The notes below the pieces were generated by a model, which was not told the origin of the DNA, ran no database searches, and saw only the letters and a program-made list of their open reading frames with translations. A stretch of 64,000 bases of DNA from Chromobotia macracanthus (Eukaryota > Chordata > Actinopteri > Cypriniformes > Botiidae), in contig JAZGTH010000015.1 in assembly GCA_036877525.1 (NCBI GenBank), forward strand, positions 8,207,001-8,271,000, written 5' to 3'. Positions 23,641 through 35,767 of the stretch are shown one piece after another (within the stretch, counting starts at the first letter, position 1; each line of letters begins with the position of its first letter). The position numbers and the translations under genes were made by a program.

Positions 23641-25624
23641 CAAGTCAATAACCATGTCTTGTGACTAAACATCATAGAACCTCAACACAAGAACCTCACC
23701 TCACTTCCTTTACTGAGAGTAAAGCATGGGTATATGTGGGGATCTCATCATATCACACAGGGAACAAGGGAGTAGGAGATAAGATTAAAAGAATACAACT
23801 GTTGAACAGACATTTTAGAAAGACCATCATGACCATGACCTAGATACCTGCAAAGCTTTTCTTTTCAAATATGTGTGCTGGCTTTGTTTTGCTTTTGTTT
23901 TAATTAAGAATTTAGCACTCTGTGTCAAGTTTTAGCACACTGAATCTTTATGTACTTAATGTAGATGCAAGTATTTGTAGCTTTTTACTTTCAGTGTTCA
24001 AAGAAACTTTTAATATTGTTTTGATGATTAACTAATTTGTTATAAAAAGGGTCTTATTGCTTTTGTTGTGTCTGAGTAAGTGCCTTTCCTAATGGGAATC
24101 TTGCAAAGAAAATCCGAACTAACACAAATCTTTAGATTCTGGCTTCAAAGTCAAAGTATGGCCACCAGCCATTTGGTTACAAGATTATTGCAACATTTAA
24201 AAGTGTTTCTTTTATTACTTAAATTAATAAAAAATGCATACTTGAAATTAAATTCTCTTGCCAGAAAAAGCACTTCAGCATGTTGTGTGGGCCAATATTA
24301 TGACATCATAACACTGCAATGGGCCCTTAGCAGGACTGACAGCACACAGAACTAAAAAAACTAAAAGTCACCACAGGGTTCATTTTCACATTTCAGTCTT
24401 TATAGGCAAGTAAATCAGTATGATAATGTTGGTTGTTTGGCAAAACTGTAAGGCAAAAAAATTGTCCATTATTATTTTATTTAGTATATTTAGCATTACA
24501 TTGTTGATATACACCTGGTTGTTGATCTACCTTATATTGTAATGCATTATTTGTTTGATTTTTTGGAAAAGGCAAGCTTGTTACAGTGTTCATGTAACTG
24601 CCCACCTATTCATTGAGGGGAAGCTTTGGACTGAATATGCAGTAAAGTAAAACTTCTGGCTCTTATGCATAGCTGTTATTGAAGAGCTGAAGAACACTGC
24701 TATTGCATTTATACTTTTTTATTTTGTCAGATTGTATTATAATTATTTCAGACAGACTCGCAGTATTTCAAACATTAAAAAAGGCAATTAATTAGCTGCG
24801 TCTATAGCCATGAATTACAGTAAATTAAGCCTCAAATATAAAGTCATTTGAATAGAAGTTTAAATACGTTTGTATGGTTATAATATATTATGATATGGTT
24901 ATAATATAATGTTTGAATAATTTGTCAATTTGTGGTTGTATATTTAGTGAGTTTGTAATATGGTCACATTTCAATCGGATGAACTGATGCTATATGTTTT
25001 GTTGACGAATTTTTACTGTAACATTTATGGCACCTTTCAGACCATCACCCATAGTAAGCTACAACTTTATTGCAGGTGTAATGGTTATATTCTCTCTATA
25101 TGAGACATAAAGAACCCATTAATACTATAAATGACGGTGTAATCTGCAGGGATACTGTATGTGCAGATGTGGGAACAGATAGTTAAATGCAGGAGACCAA
25201 AGGTTTGGTATAATTACAATATACAGTGTCAACAGTGCTGTGTCACCAGGCACCAGAAAAACATCTTACATTACTGTAAGGTCAATGAACTTAGATGAAC
25301 AGATTAGGGAGTTTCCATTGTGCCTTATATACCGTATTGTATGTAAGTCTACTGTAGATACTGACCTATCCATTACAAGTATTCCTTGTTTGTTGTACTT
25401 TCTTTTAACCCCAAGGCATCGACCTGTACGTTTTATTGGTGTTTAATTTAAAAAAGTTGATATGTTGATAAATGATAAGATATCCATTTCACATCGAGTC
25501 ACAACAGCAAACAAGCATGTTATGCTTCACTAAGGTCAGGAAAAGCGTTTCTTTTAAAATGATTGTGAAACAAAGCAGGGCTTTTAGCTTCACATAAACT
25601 GTAAACACAAATATAGAGTGTGTG

Positions 25625-25656
<32 letters not shown>

Positions 25657-26193
25657 TATAAAGCAATATTTATTTTGTTTATACATATATGTTAAATGAT
25701 TAACCCTAAAAATTGCAATGGACAGCAGTTTATCCCTATAAGTACAAGGGACGGTTAAAAAACCTCGCCTAAAGAGTAGCCTCTTGAAAAACAGCATTGT
25801 ATCTTCTGAACATTTATCACACTCAATTCACACATTGTACGCTGGATACAAGTGACGCTTTAAGGCTGATTTGCATAAGGCATATTAGTTTTGAAACCAT
25901 GGCATAAGAGAGCTTTAACAAATAGATACCTTGCAACAGTTAATTTATATATGCACTGTTATCCGCCACTATTCGACGTTATTGTATTAGTTTCAAACTA
26001 TGCATGTTCATCTTTGCATTGTGTAACAAAAAGTAAGCTGCGTGCCCACCATTTATCGCAAGCGCCGCCTTCTTCCGCGCTCATAAATTGTGTTTACAAA
26101 CTTTCATTCTGACAGACGTTGTTTGGCAAGCGCAGGAAAGAGAGAGAGAGAAAAGAGAGAGAGAGAGAAAGAGAGAGTCAAGTATTCATCAAA
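23641..26193. other. Intergenic DNA with upstream region of the Ig-domain gene
   Basis: Mostly AT-rich with no exon signal. A (TA)n run lies at 25625-25658. CpG content rises at 26035-26115, followed by a purine tract. This is the likely promoter and leader of the downstream gene. Confidence 0.4.
26138..26178 (+). repeat. GA-rich tract in the 5' leader of the Ig-domain gene
   Basis: About 40 bp of nearly pure purine (GAGA and AAAGAGA runs) ends 15 nt before the ATG at 26194. A CATAAATTG TATA-like sequence lies about 50 bp upstream at 26082-26090. Confidence 0.6.
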
Positions 26194-29100
26194 ATGAGAG
26201 GCTACGTTTTCCTCGCAGTGCTCGCACTCACCTATCTCCAAATTGCCACTGGTAAATATATTTTTTCCTTGTTTTATATCGTCGCAAAGCTCATGCTAAA
26301 CACGATGCAATATTAGGTTAACCTAAACATGTTCTGCACGACCTGTCAATATGTAGGCCTATACAAAACTAATTTAGATGATGTACAATTTAAGTTTTCT
26401 TTTTCTGCACGATTATCAAAGCAAATGCACGATTATCAATAAGTGTGTGTTCATGTTTTTATTGCAACTTTTATAAGGTTCTCAAAAAAGAACCTTAATC
26501 TCTTGTCTATGTATTGCTGGATGTTTAAGATAAAGCCACAATTTCAAATTTCACCTATAATCCAGTGGGGATTTTTGGAAATGAAAATGAAAGTGTTGCT
26601 GTTTGCCACCTGTATAATCACAACGGAAAAACGCAGACTTACTAGGTCAAGCTTACATTATGCATTATGCACATGTTCTTCAAGGTGTTCTCATTAACAA
26701 CAAAAACAAGGAAATTGTAACCTTGCCTAACTGTCCACACCATCTTGAGGCAGCCAGTTAGACAACATTTTAGGAAATGGTATTACACATCTGAGTTATG
26801 ACTTTGCCTTGCGTTAATGGCAAAACTCTATAGAGTGATAATTTGTGTTAGTTTGTGCTCATTTGTGTTTTAATACAATATGTAAATGTATTCTAAGCAT
26901 CATATGATTTATTTGACAACAATAATATGTTTCATTAACATTGCACGTGGGACTAGGATGCAAAAGTAAAAATGACAAAAATTTGCATTTACAGATATTT
27001 ATCAGACGTTCTTATCTAGAGCAGCTTACAAAAGTGTATATGTACATATAGAACTGAACAAACAGGAAGCTGCATTTTGCAGATGCTAATTCAATACTGT
27101 GTTGTTTTCGTACGTTCAGCTTCTCTGATGGTGAAAGGCCCATCCACGCCAGTTCTGGAAGGACAGGATGTGACGCTGGAGTGTGTGGACACAGAATCTG
27201 AGCTGAATATGAGCTCAGTGCACTTTGAGAGGTTCTCTAAGGTAAGGTCATGTACACATTAGCAAGAGAGTGCTTGTAATAAAATGTGCTCTGATGTCTG
27301 TAAATGTCTAAAAAACAGTAGACTGAAACTGAAATGACACCTTAATTGAGAAATGCCTGCCCTCTGTTAGGCCATAGATCAGATTACTGTAAACAGAAAC
27401 TGTACAGTAGAAAAGAGATCTTAGATTACTGATACATTTATTAGGGGATTTAATTTCCTGCCCCACAATTTTCTCTAACAATTTTATCAAGACAAGGACA
27501 ACAAAAGAAGAACAGCAACATTATCATCTGAATGTGTTTGTCTGGAGATCAGGCCTGAAACTAGTATTTACATAGCAGAATGCAGTATGAGTTTTCACAG
27601 GTTCCTGAGGGCTGTTATTCTGGGTTTAATTAGGATTTGGCACTGAGGAGTCTTTCGAGGATTCACAACATCTGTTGATTCTGTCGACACACTGTCTGTT
27701 TGTCACCTTTTCCAGACATCTAGATGCATTAATGCCAAGACAAAAAGTGTTTCTGTACAACCAATCATAAAGACAGATGTTTTGTTTTGCAAACTTCCAT
27801 TACCCTAGTAAGACCCAAGAGCCAATATTTACTTCTTACATGTATAACACATTAAATAAAAAATTGTAAGTGATCCCCATATCTGATAAAAACTCAGACA
27901 GGTCTTTTACATGCAGTCAGTTTGTGTAGCATGTGTGTGTTGTTGTCTTCTAGAATAAAATCATAGCTTTGTGTGATGAACAGATTGAAATGTAGGTTTT
28001 GTTTTACTAAAATCCAATCACATATGACATTTGGCCACAAGTCACTAATAATGTTTGATGATGTTATATAATTTTAAAGCAAGAGAGGAAGTCAGGATTT
28101 TTAGTGAACCACGGATTTAGTATGTTCGGCACACCATAAAACTTTTGTAGCCAATCAGCAATAAGTGGCATGTATGTATGTTTTTCATGCAAACTGTCTG
28201 AGTGAAACTTCTCCTCCTTCCCAACAGTACATGAGGAAGTGGTATCGCCTCGAGTCCGATGAGGTGTATTTCTACCGCAGGTGTTTTGTGTATGATGTGG
28301 ATGTACGAAAGGAGGAGGGCAAACTGCTCCTGTTTATTTCCAGCATTCAGTCCTGGTCTGAGGGTCCATACCGTTGCGTCACTGAGGACTTCTCCACACC
28401 AGATAACTCATCTGAGTCCTTCTCCATCCCTATCCACTGTGAGTGAGAGTCAGACCATGCCAAAAACATGCATCATGGGCCCGTGAATCTTTAGGAAACT
28501 GGTTAAGACTTTATGTAACTGAGCAGTGATGCAAATCCCTATTGATTTCTACAAACACAAATAGATTTATGTATGTCTAGATTGTCTAGATGCTTAACGC
28601 TTCAATCTTTCCATCATTGTGTGTAAGTCAAGCTGGCAATGACATTTTGTCACAAAGTAAGAGTTTTATTTTGGACTTAGCAGAAAAAAACTTAGCAGAA
28701 AAAAATGAATGGATTTATACAGAGAGGTTCAATTCACATGTCAAGTTCAATTCACACAACAGAGGAAGGTCAATATGATTCATGCGCTGATTGTTTATTA
28801 CAGAGAACCCAGATTTAATACACTGTAATTCTTAATAATGATCCATCACTTGCACCAACAAGATTCTTAAAGGCATGTTCTTAAGTTCAAGTTAATATTT
28901 TATGCAAATGCACAAACTTTGTTTGTGCCACTTCCTTGTTGCGTGTAAATGTATTCAAGAGCAAAGCTATTTTAACTAATCCTTATTTATCCACCAACCC
29001 CGTCTCTATCTCTCTATCTCTCAGATATTCGAGAAGTTTCAGTGCACCGGGCTGGTTTAGGCTACCTGACCCGTTATTTTAACTCGGTTCAGGAGCTCAA

Positions 29101-32100
29101 GGTTCGATTAGGGGATGACGTGGAACTGGAATGTTCCAGTTCTGCATCTGAGAAACCTGATTACTACTGGACCAAAGAGGTGACCAATCTAATATTGAAT
29201 GATTTTGCTTCCCTTTTCCCCTCTTCATTTTCATGTTTTTCCCCTCTTCAGATTCATGTGACAAAACCCCCAGATTTGTGAGGTGTTTGATCAGGATAGA
29301 CAGCAGGGCTAAACCACACTATACAAATGTTTTGTCACAGAAAATAAAAAAGCACTTCATGTAGTGAATCTGAATATATTGACTTACCAATTATAACAAT
29401 TTTATTAAGAAATAAGAAATAATAATTAGTTTATGTTTCTTTAAAGAAGCTATTGAATAAATAGATACTTTATGTGACCCTAAATAGCATGCATAGAACA
29501 CTAAAGAAACCACAATTTAAGTTATTTTTGTCAGGCCTGGAAATCCCCTCAAATGTCAGGGTGTGGGTTGGTAAATGGCCATAGAATTTCATGACATGTA
29601 ATGTGGTAGGACTTTATAGAATTGTACCTTAGATGGTACTTTCGAAATGACTCAATCCGGTCTGTTATTCTGTTCTGTACATTTCACACATTTGGAGTAC
29701 AACCAAAGCCTTTTTGCCTTTATCAGTGTATTATTGAATAGGAGTAGAATACTATAAATATAGTCAACCAGAATAATGGTACACTGGAGCATAGCAGCTA
29801 CCTGTTTCTTATACTCTATGTCTGCACTCCACCAGAGGAAACAGGAAGATGCTGGGAGCCAGTGGATTAGCTAAAACAATGGTGCTTCAGCCAGAACTTG
29901 GCTTGACTGAGAATCCTTTTAGTTCGCTTTCATTTAAATTGAAATGGACTTTGTTGGCAGACTGCAGAAACACATCCGGAGCCAAAGACATTTGTACGGT
30001 TATCACATGCTCTGACCACTTTTTGCACAGGCGTTTGTTTCCCTGTATTGTACACTGTAAAAATGGTAACAGTCAATTGTTACTGTAAGAATCTGTATCT
30101 GCTTCACCTAATTCTTCAAAATAGTTTTTTTGGGCTTACTGTTTGTGTCATATTAATATTTACTTAATCTTAATTAATATTTACTTATTTTACTTAAATC
30201 CAGTTAATTTATATACAAAGCACTCAATGCTACAGTGAAGGATTATTCTCTCTCTAGCCAACATATTAATTGACATATTTATTCCCCTTTACAGGTGCAG
30301 TAAGCGATTGAGAAATGCTATTGAAAATTAAAATCAGCACCCAAACAAACAATTTTGCAAATATTTGCTGTAGATGTCTGTTCAGTTTGGGTAAAATAGT
30401 GTGTTTGCACACAGTTGTGGCTGTGTACATAAGTGAAAAACAATGAATCAGGCTAATCACCACAACAATCTCATAGCCAGTCAGCAATAGGGGACATGTG
30501 GACCAGCTGTTAATTGTTGTTAATTGTTGGGAGGGGTGTGTTTTTTTGGGTGTTGATTATCAACAGGGTTTCTCAGAAATTGTGTGCTGCACCTTTAAGG
30601 GGTTGCTTTTAATAGTTTTGGATTTTCCCCTATGCATGGTTCATTTAATAAGGACTCTAAAGTACTTCTGCTTTATCTTCCTTATTTGAGATCTCTTGTT
30701 CCTCCTTTAGTTTTCACTTCTCAACCTCTCTGTTTGTGTTTGTCTGTTTTCTATAAAGGGAGCGGACTGGGTTAAGTCAGCCAATAAGCTGAAGCTGGAG
30801 AAGGTGACAAGTCAGGATAGTGGGAGTTACACCTGTACAGCTCAGTCCCCCACTGTGCAGTCCCTCATGAAGAAACGCACAATCAGTATCACTGTTCTGC
30901 CAGGTGAGCTGCCAACAGGGGGCCACAGTGTGCAACTGTCAGTGACATGCTCACGCTGAATTTGAGTTACTATAGATGATTTCTCGTTTTAACAGTGGGT
31001 GGGGGGTCACCAATGGGTTTTTAGTCATCCAAATAAACAAACCAAAAAACTAAACAAATGTAAGAAAAAAATCCTATTATTAAATCATAACAAATTATGC
31101 TTATAATTTGTTATGAATACACAATGTTTTAACACGTTTGATTTTCAGTATATTCAGGGCAAGATATTTTTAAATTCTGGAAATATTTGGCAAATTAAAA
31201 CTGGATATTAGGAAGCCCCTTTAACAAGATTTAACAGAATTTAAACAAAGTTTATATAGCAGCTCTATGGGTCTCAATGCTGCAGTCAGTTTTATTTAGA
31301 AATTGATTTCAGTGCGTTTACTCTGAAGTAAATGTCACAGAAAGACAGACGTACATCCGCACGGCAAGTGAACAATCTGAGGCAAGAAAGCCAGAACACT
31401 TCCATTATAATCAACAGAGCTGTCGCCACAGCAGGCACATGTTTAGACAGCTCCATTGATCATAACAGGATTCTGGCTTTTTCCTGTCATACGCTTGTAT
31501 TGTAGACACAGTGTAAGACAAAAGTAACTGCAGTTAGATCTTTGCATTACAGTCCTGAGTATTAATAATGGAAAAGGGTTAAGACATATTACAATAATGC
31601 ATCAAAAGGAAAAAGACATGTTTTCTGTGGGTGATGAGGTCAGAGGGAAGCAGCATAAATAATCGAGGAAGAAGAGATGAGAAAATCCAAGAAAAGGAGA
31701 GATAAATGAGAAATTAGTTATTTTAAGTGAAATAAGAGGAGGCATACATTAGAGGAGGAGCATATGAAGCAGCAGGTACATTTTTTTTTTAAAAATACAA
31801 CAAACAGAACAGTAAGCTGCTACTGTGAATAGAAATAAGAGACAAGAATTTTTTTTAATACAAAGCAAAAAGCAAAAGTATATTTTGTCAGATAAAGTAA
31901 AACTAGTGCTAATAAGTATTTTTTTTCATGATTTACCATTCCTCTATAATTTATTGGTTTACTGTTCAGAGTTTTCTATGTGCTGTTAAAGCTGTGCATT
32001 ACCCCTTGTGTTAACCCTTAAACATTTTGCATCTTTTTCCAATGACAACAACAAAGTGATGCAGAAATTAAGACGATTACCAACAATTAGCCTACCTGCC

Positions 32101-32795
32101 TCAGATTGAGCTAAAAATTCCAAAGTGTTAATCATGTTTAGATGGTTCATCAGATTTTGTTTTGGAAATTAAGAGCTTTCAAGTGCAGTTTGACTAAATT
32201 AAAAGGCAATAATAGGTGACTGGGTTTCTCTCCCCTGCATTTTATAGAGGATGCTGGTTGGTATGAGACCACCACTGGTCGCATCGTTCTCACTGTATGT
32301 GGTACAGGACTGGTTCTTCTGGTGATTTTGATTACCATGATCACATACCTCTGCCGCCGAGCCAGTCAGACAAAGTGCAAGGGACCCATGTAAGTATTCC
32401 AAGCAACCATACTGGGCTGGGGGGTGTGGCTTGTTGGACAACCATTTTCTGCAAATGAGTGCAGTGATTTATGTGAGTTTTTGACCTCTGCCCTTCTCCA
32501 TAATGTCACAAGGAGTGTTGTGTCTTACTATGAGTGCCAGTAGACAGTCATGACTACTCAACCCCTTCTCATTTGCTCAGAGCTGCACAGACTAGTCTGT
32601 GTAAATATGACAGTTTTGATTTGAAATAACAGTCCCTAAAGACTCAAATATTTGCTTTTTCCAAACACTTGATCTTCTATCCTAATCATTTGTATTTCCC
32701 TCTTCCTTAGTGATGACCACTCCCAGAAGAAACCCATCTACAGAACCAGCGTGGAGTCCCTGCCCTCTGCTTCTGACAAGCAGCCACTGGTATAA
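26194..32795 (+). CDS. Unnamed type I membrane protein with two Ig domains, 305 aa
   Basis: Exons: 26194-26251, 27120-27241, 28228-28438, 29025-29179, 30759-30903, 32248-32389 and 32711-32795; all joins keep frame, with stop TAA at 32793. Residues 1-19 are a signal peptide. Ig1 uses Cys41 (VTLEC) and Cys110 (EGPYRC), an extended V-like spacing, with KWY at 64-66 and an extra Cys79. Ig2 is compact: Cys167 (VELEC), Trp179 (YYWTK) and Cys208 (DSGSYTC). One transmembrane helix spans about 243-265, followed by CRRAS and a 40-residue tail ending SDKQPLV, with Tyr288 in KKPIYRTS but no ITIM or ITAM. N-glycosylation sites occur at NMSS and DNSS. Each Ig domain is split by an intron, as in MCAM/ALCAM-type proteins. 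A cell-surface adhesion or receptor role is likely, but I do not recognise the family. The donor after 29179 (GAG/GTGACC) is the weakest splice site. Confidence 0.87.
26981..27040 (-). mobile_element. Reverse-oriented SINE tail fragment
   Basis: 'gcatttacagatatttatcagacgttcttatctagagcagcttaca' is the complement of the SINE tail pattern (taagtcgct..ggataaaagcgtctg..aaatgc), here decayed. It lies in the first intron of the Ig-domain gene. Confidence 0.45.
27242..28227 (+). other. Intron within Ig domain 1 of the Ig-domain gene
   Basis: An AT-rich intron of 986 bp in phase 0. No exon or element is supported inside it. Confidence 0.6.
30284..30602. mobile_element. MITE-like DNA transposon with about 35-bp terminal inverted repeats
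   Basis: The left end CCCCTTTACAGGTGCAG and the right end, read on the other strand as CCCCTTAAAGGTGCAG, match with one substitution and a one-base gap. Similarity continues to GAGAAA about 35 bp inside. It lies in the intron that splits Ig domain 2. No transposase is present, so it is non-autonomous. A target duplication is not evident. Confidence 0.6.
31387..31480. repeat. Long imperfect hairpin, arms of about 35-38 bp
   Basis: The left arm 31387-31424 starts AAAGCCAGAA and ends GAGCTGTC. The complement of the right arm 31446-31480 has the same start and end. The arms match over most of their length around a 21-nt loop. It lies in the intron before the transmembrane exon. It may be part of a palindromic MITE. 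Confidence 0.55.
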
Positions 32796-33406
32796 AGAGT
32801 GAGATTAATGGAGACTGGAGAGTAGGCAAGAAAACTAAAAATAAGATGAAGAGGACCTAATGAAAGTCTTGTTCATATAAATGTATGTTCTGGGGTCTTT
32901 ATTCAGATATGTAGCTAGGAGACTCTCTGTCTACGCAGTGAATCAAAAAGTATACAAAGGTGGAACAAATGGTCGTTTTAATATGGTTGGTCCTGTTCAC
33001 TGTTTGGCAGAAGTGCTCTTCAACAAAGAGTGTGCAATTTTCCCTGTATTGATTCAACAACCCTGTAAAATCTAGAAAAGCTGAAAAGATGTTTTTGAAA
33101 GTTGGCCTTGAATGATTTTATTTTCTTCCACCAGTCTTGGGTTAAAAAGAAGGCAGAGTTCTGTTCCTGAAAACCTATTAATGTTTCTTTTTAGCAAAAT
33201 AGCTGTCTGCAGGCTGTAAAATCATTTAGTCTGATATAGAATTTTTGGGGTATTGCTTTAAGTAAATGCATAATATATAACATTCTGTTTCACTTGAAAG
33301 GACAGTAGATAAGATCCAGACTAATACTCAAATAATTACTCTTTGCACTTTGACTCTGTTGCACTTTTGCACAAGTTTGATTTTGCCTGGCATATCTTTT
33401 TAAGCT

Positions 33407-33412
33407 ATTAAA
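33407..33412 (+). terminator. Candidate poly(A) signal ATTAAA of the Ig-domain gene
   Basis: ATTAAA, the commonest variant hexamer, lies about 610 nt after the stop at 32795. No AATAAA was seen closer. Confidence 0.35.
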
Positions 33413-35410
33413 CTGTTTTTAAAAATTTACCACATACTCACCCTCTGGTTTTGTTAGTGATCTAATTAAGATAAACATTCATGTATGCTCAACTATGCCA
33501 TGTAATAATCTTAAACTGACAGCAGACTTTCATCTCTATGTAAATGGTGTTAGCTCAGTTTCAACGTTCCTTAAATCTAATTTTTCCGTTTATGATAAAC
33601 AACACAAGATTGACGGGTTATTTGTTTGGTCAACATGTCAGGACAAATATATATAGATATAGAGGGATCAACCAATCAAAAGACTTGAAGTCAGAAACAG
33701 AAATGTGTCATATAACTACCAGCAACTCTTTGGATAAAAACAGGAAAAATCCCACATTCAAAAAGGCCTCAGGGCACTCCTGAGGTATTCTCTCAGAATA
33801 TAACATAACTAATCTGTACATGCTGCTACAGGCTTGTAACTTGGTTTGACATTTCCTAAGGTGTTCACAAACAACATGAGTAAGAATTGCCTATACTCTG
33901 CCCAGTCAACACATAACAGCCACTCAATTTCTTAATTTTCCCCTCCAATGCTTTAATTTCACTGAAGTCCAGCAGTTTGTCACTGTAGGCATTATCTCAG
34001 CTACTCATTTCATTCGTTTTTGTTTGCCACACTTGTGTTTCATATGATTTTATTACCAGAGTGTGGCTGACCAGAGGTCTTCATTATTAACTGGGTTTTC
34101 TGTGGTTTAACAATGACAGTTCATTAATAAAGGCACATGCCATAGAATACAAGAAGGCCAATATTTTCTGTTCATATGAATGAGAGGATATGTTGGCAAG
34201 GTCAAATCTGTGGAGTAAATGAAATCTGTAATAGAAATAAACCTCAAAGAAACATCTCAAAAAACAATTCAAAAGGCCTCAGCTGTACATGTATGCTGTT
34301 CTTCTGCAAATCAGAGGGGGGTTCAATATCCTTTAGTGTTGTAAGAACTCCTCAGATTCACATAAAACATTTCTCCAAGATGGTTGGCAGTTTTCTCAGG
34401 TTTCAAACATCAAAACCAGTTCATTTGCTGCATAATTATTTTGGTTCAAAATGCCACGAGCTGCAATTTGGAATTAAAAACACTGAGGTGTGAAAATAAT
34501 ATTTCACGTCTCACGATTCTCAAAGGTAGCAGGTGCTTGTCAAGAGTCACAGTTGTTTTCCCATTTAAATGGTTTGCTTTGTATAAATGTTTCTGTTTGC
34601 AAATTTTTTATGCTGTGACCAAACATTTTCAACAAGTTTGATAAGTGTTTGGCAATTATAAACCACAGTAAACAAATGTTTTTGATCACAGCTCCTCTTT
34701 ATCTCTCCAAGCAGTTAGCTAGATCGATAAAAAGAGAGTTCGTGACATTCTGGGTGTTGATTTATAGATTTACGGTGAGTATAATTCTTTAGAAGTGTTT
34801 ACAGGTTAAAGTAATTGGACAAAGGAGTAGTTTTTAATAAGCAAAATAAAAAAAATGAGACATATGGTAACGTGGTAAAATGAATGACCATGTTTTTTAC
34901 ATTTTATTCCTCGTTGTTATTCCACTATCTATCAGATGGTGTCGCTAAATACAAACAATGAACTGCCAATTATTCATCAATTCTTTGTTATTTTAATTAC
35001 GCCATTGAACTGAGCTTGAGGGAAAGATATTGTGCTCATGCCAGCTTGGCCGCCAAAGATCGTGTTGTTTCTGTTCGTGTTGTGTCAAATAGTTGAATCA
35101 CATTTTAATTTCTTTGTATAAAATAATCCAATCAACGAAACCATTTGTCGCCGCCGACTTCCACTGTCACATTACAAACTACAAAATAATAATTTAAGAG
35201 AGTCGTTCTTGCAGTTTTTGTTACATACGTATTTTTTATAGCGTGTTACGTTATAAACTTAAACAATTATTTTGGAGTCCATTGTTCATTGTAAGTGAAA
35301 AGGACAGTTTTTATAGGTGTACGTGTTGTGATAGTGCTATGCATATGGTTTATTGCACCTTGTATTTTGCTCATAATAACAAACGTCTATTGGTCTTAGA
35401 ATATTGTTCA
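33413..35410. other. Intergenic DNA between the Ig-domain gene and the next promoter
   Basis: No supported gene. The sequence is AT-rich until about 35.4 kb, where GC rises. Confidence 0.4.
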
Positions 35411-35412
35411 AG

Positions 35413-35460
35413 CCCCGCCTATTATTAGGTGTGCGCCGCTCATTGTCAAATCCGATTGGT
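35413..35460 (+). promoter_or_regulatory. GC box and inverted CCAAT box upstream of the signal-peptide exon
   Basis: CCCCGCC at 35413-35419 fits an Sp1/KLF box. CCGATTGGT at 35452-35460 contains an inverted CCAAT box (ATTGG). Both lie about 240-280 bp before the ATG at 35695, a usual distance for a TATA-less promoter plus leader. Confidence 0.45.
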
Positions 35461-35694
35461 TGTGGGTGAGCCCAAGTAAAACCGGCCTTCTACATTTCCC
35501 CCTTTCATTCAGAGTAGCGTATGAGATTGAGTGTGTGTGTATTAGTATGTGTGTGTATTAGTATGTAACACAAAACGATCCCAGCTAACAGTGGAGTTGA
35601 GAAAAGCCTCGTAGTTGAGAGCCTGCGCACTCATGTTTTTCTAATTCCTTACAAAGGAAGAGGAATAAACGGAGAGAACGGAATTAAACCCATA

Positions 35695-35767
35695 ATGGCT
35701 TTATCTTCTTTCTGGAAGTATTGCGCTCCTCTTTCTCTCCTGCTGCTCCTGTCCTGCTCGCATACAG
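35695..35767 (+). CDS. First coding exon of an unnamed secreted or membrane protein (partial)
   Basis: ATG opens 24 codons reading MALSSFWKYCAPLSLLLLLS and then CSHT, a clear signal peptide. The exon stops in phase 1 at ACAG/GTAAGA, a strong donor. A phase-1 junction right after the signal peptide is the rule in Ig-superfamily and many other surface proteins. I found no second exon in the following 28 kb, so the gene has a very long first intron and continues past the window. Very long first introns are typical of neuronal adhesion genes (CADM, IgLON and KIRREL types), and CADM4 lies on human 19q13, but nothing in this exon decides between them. Confidence 0.65.
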
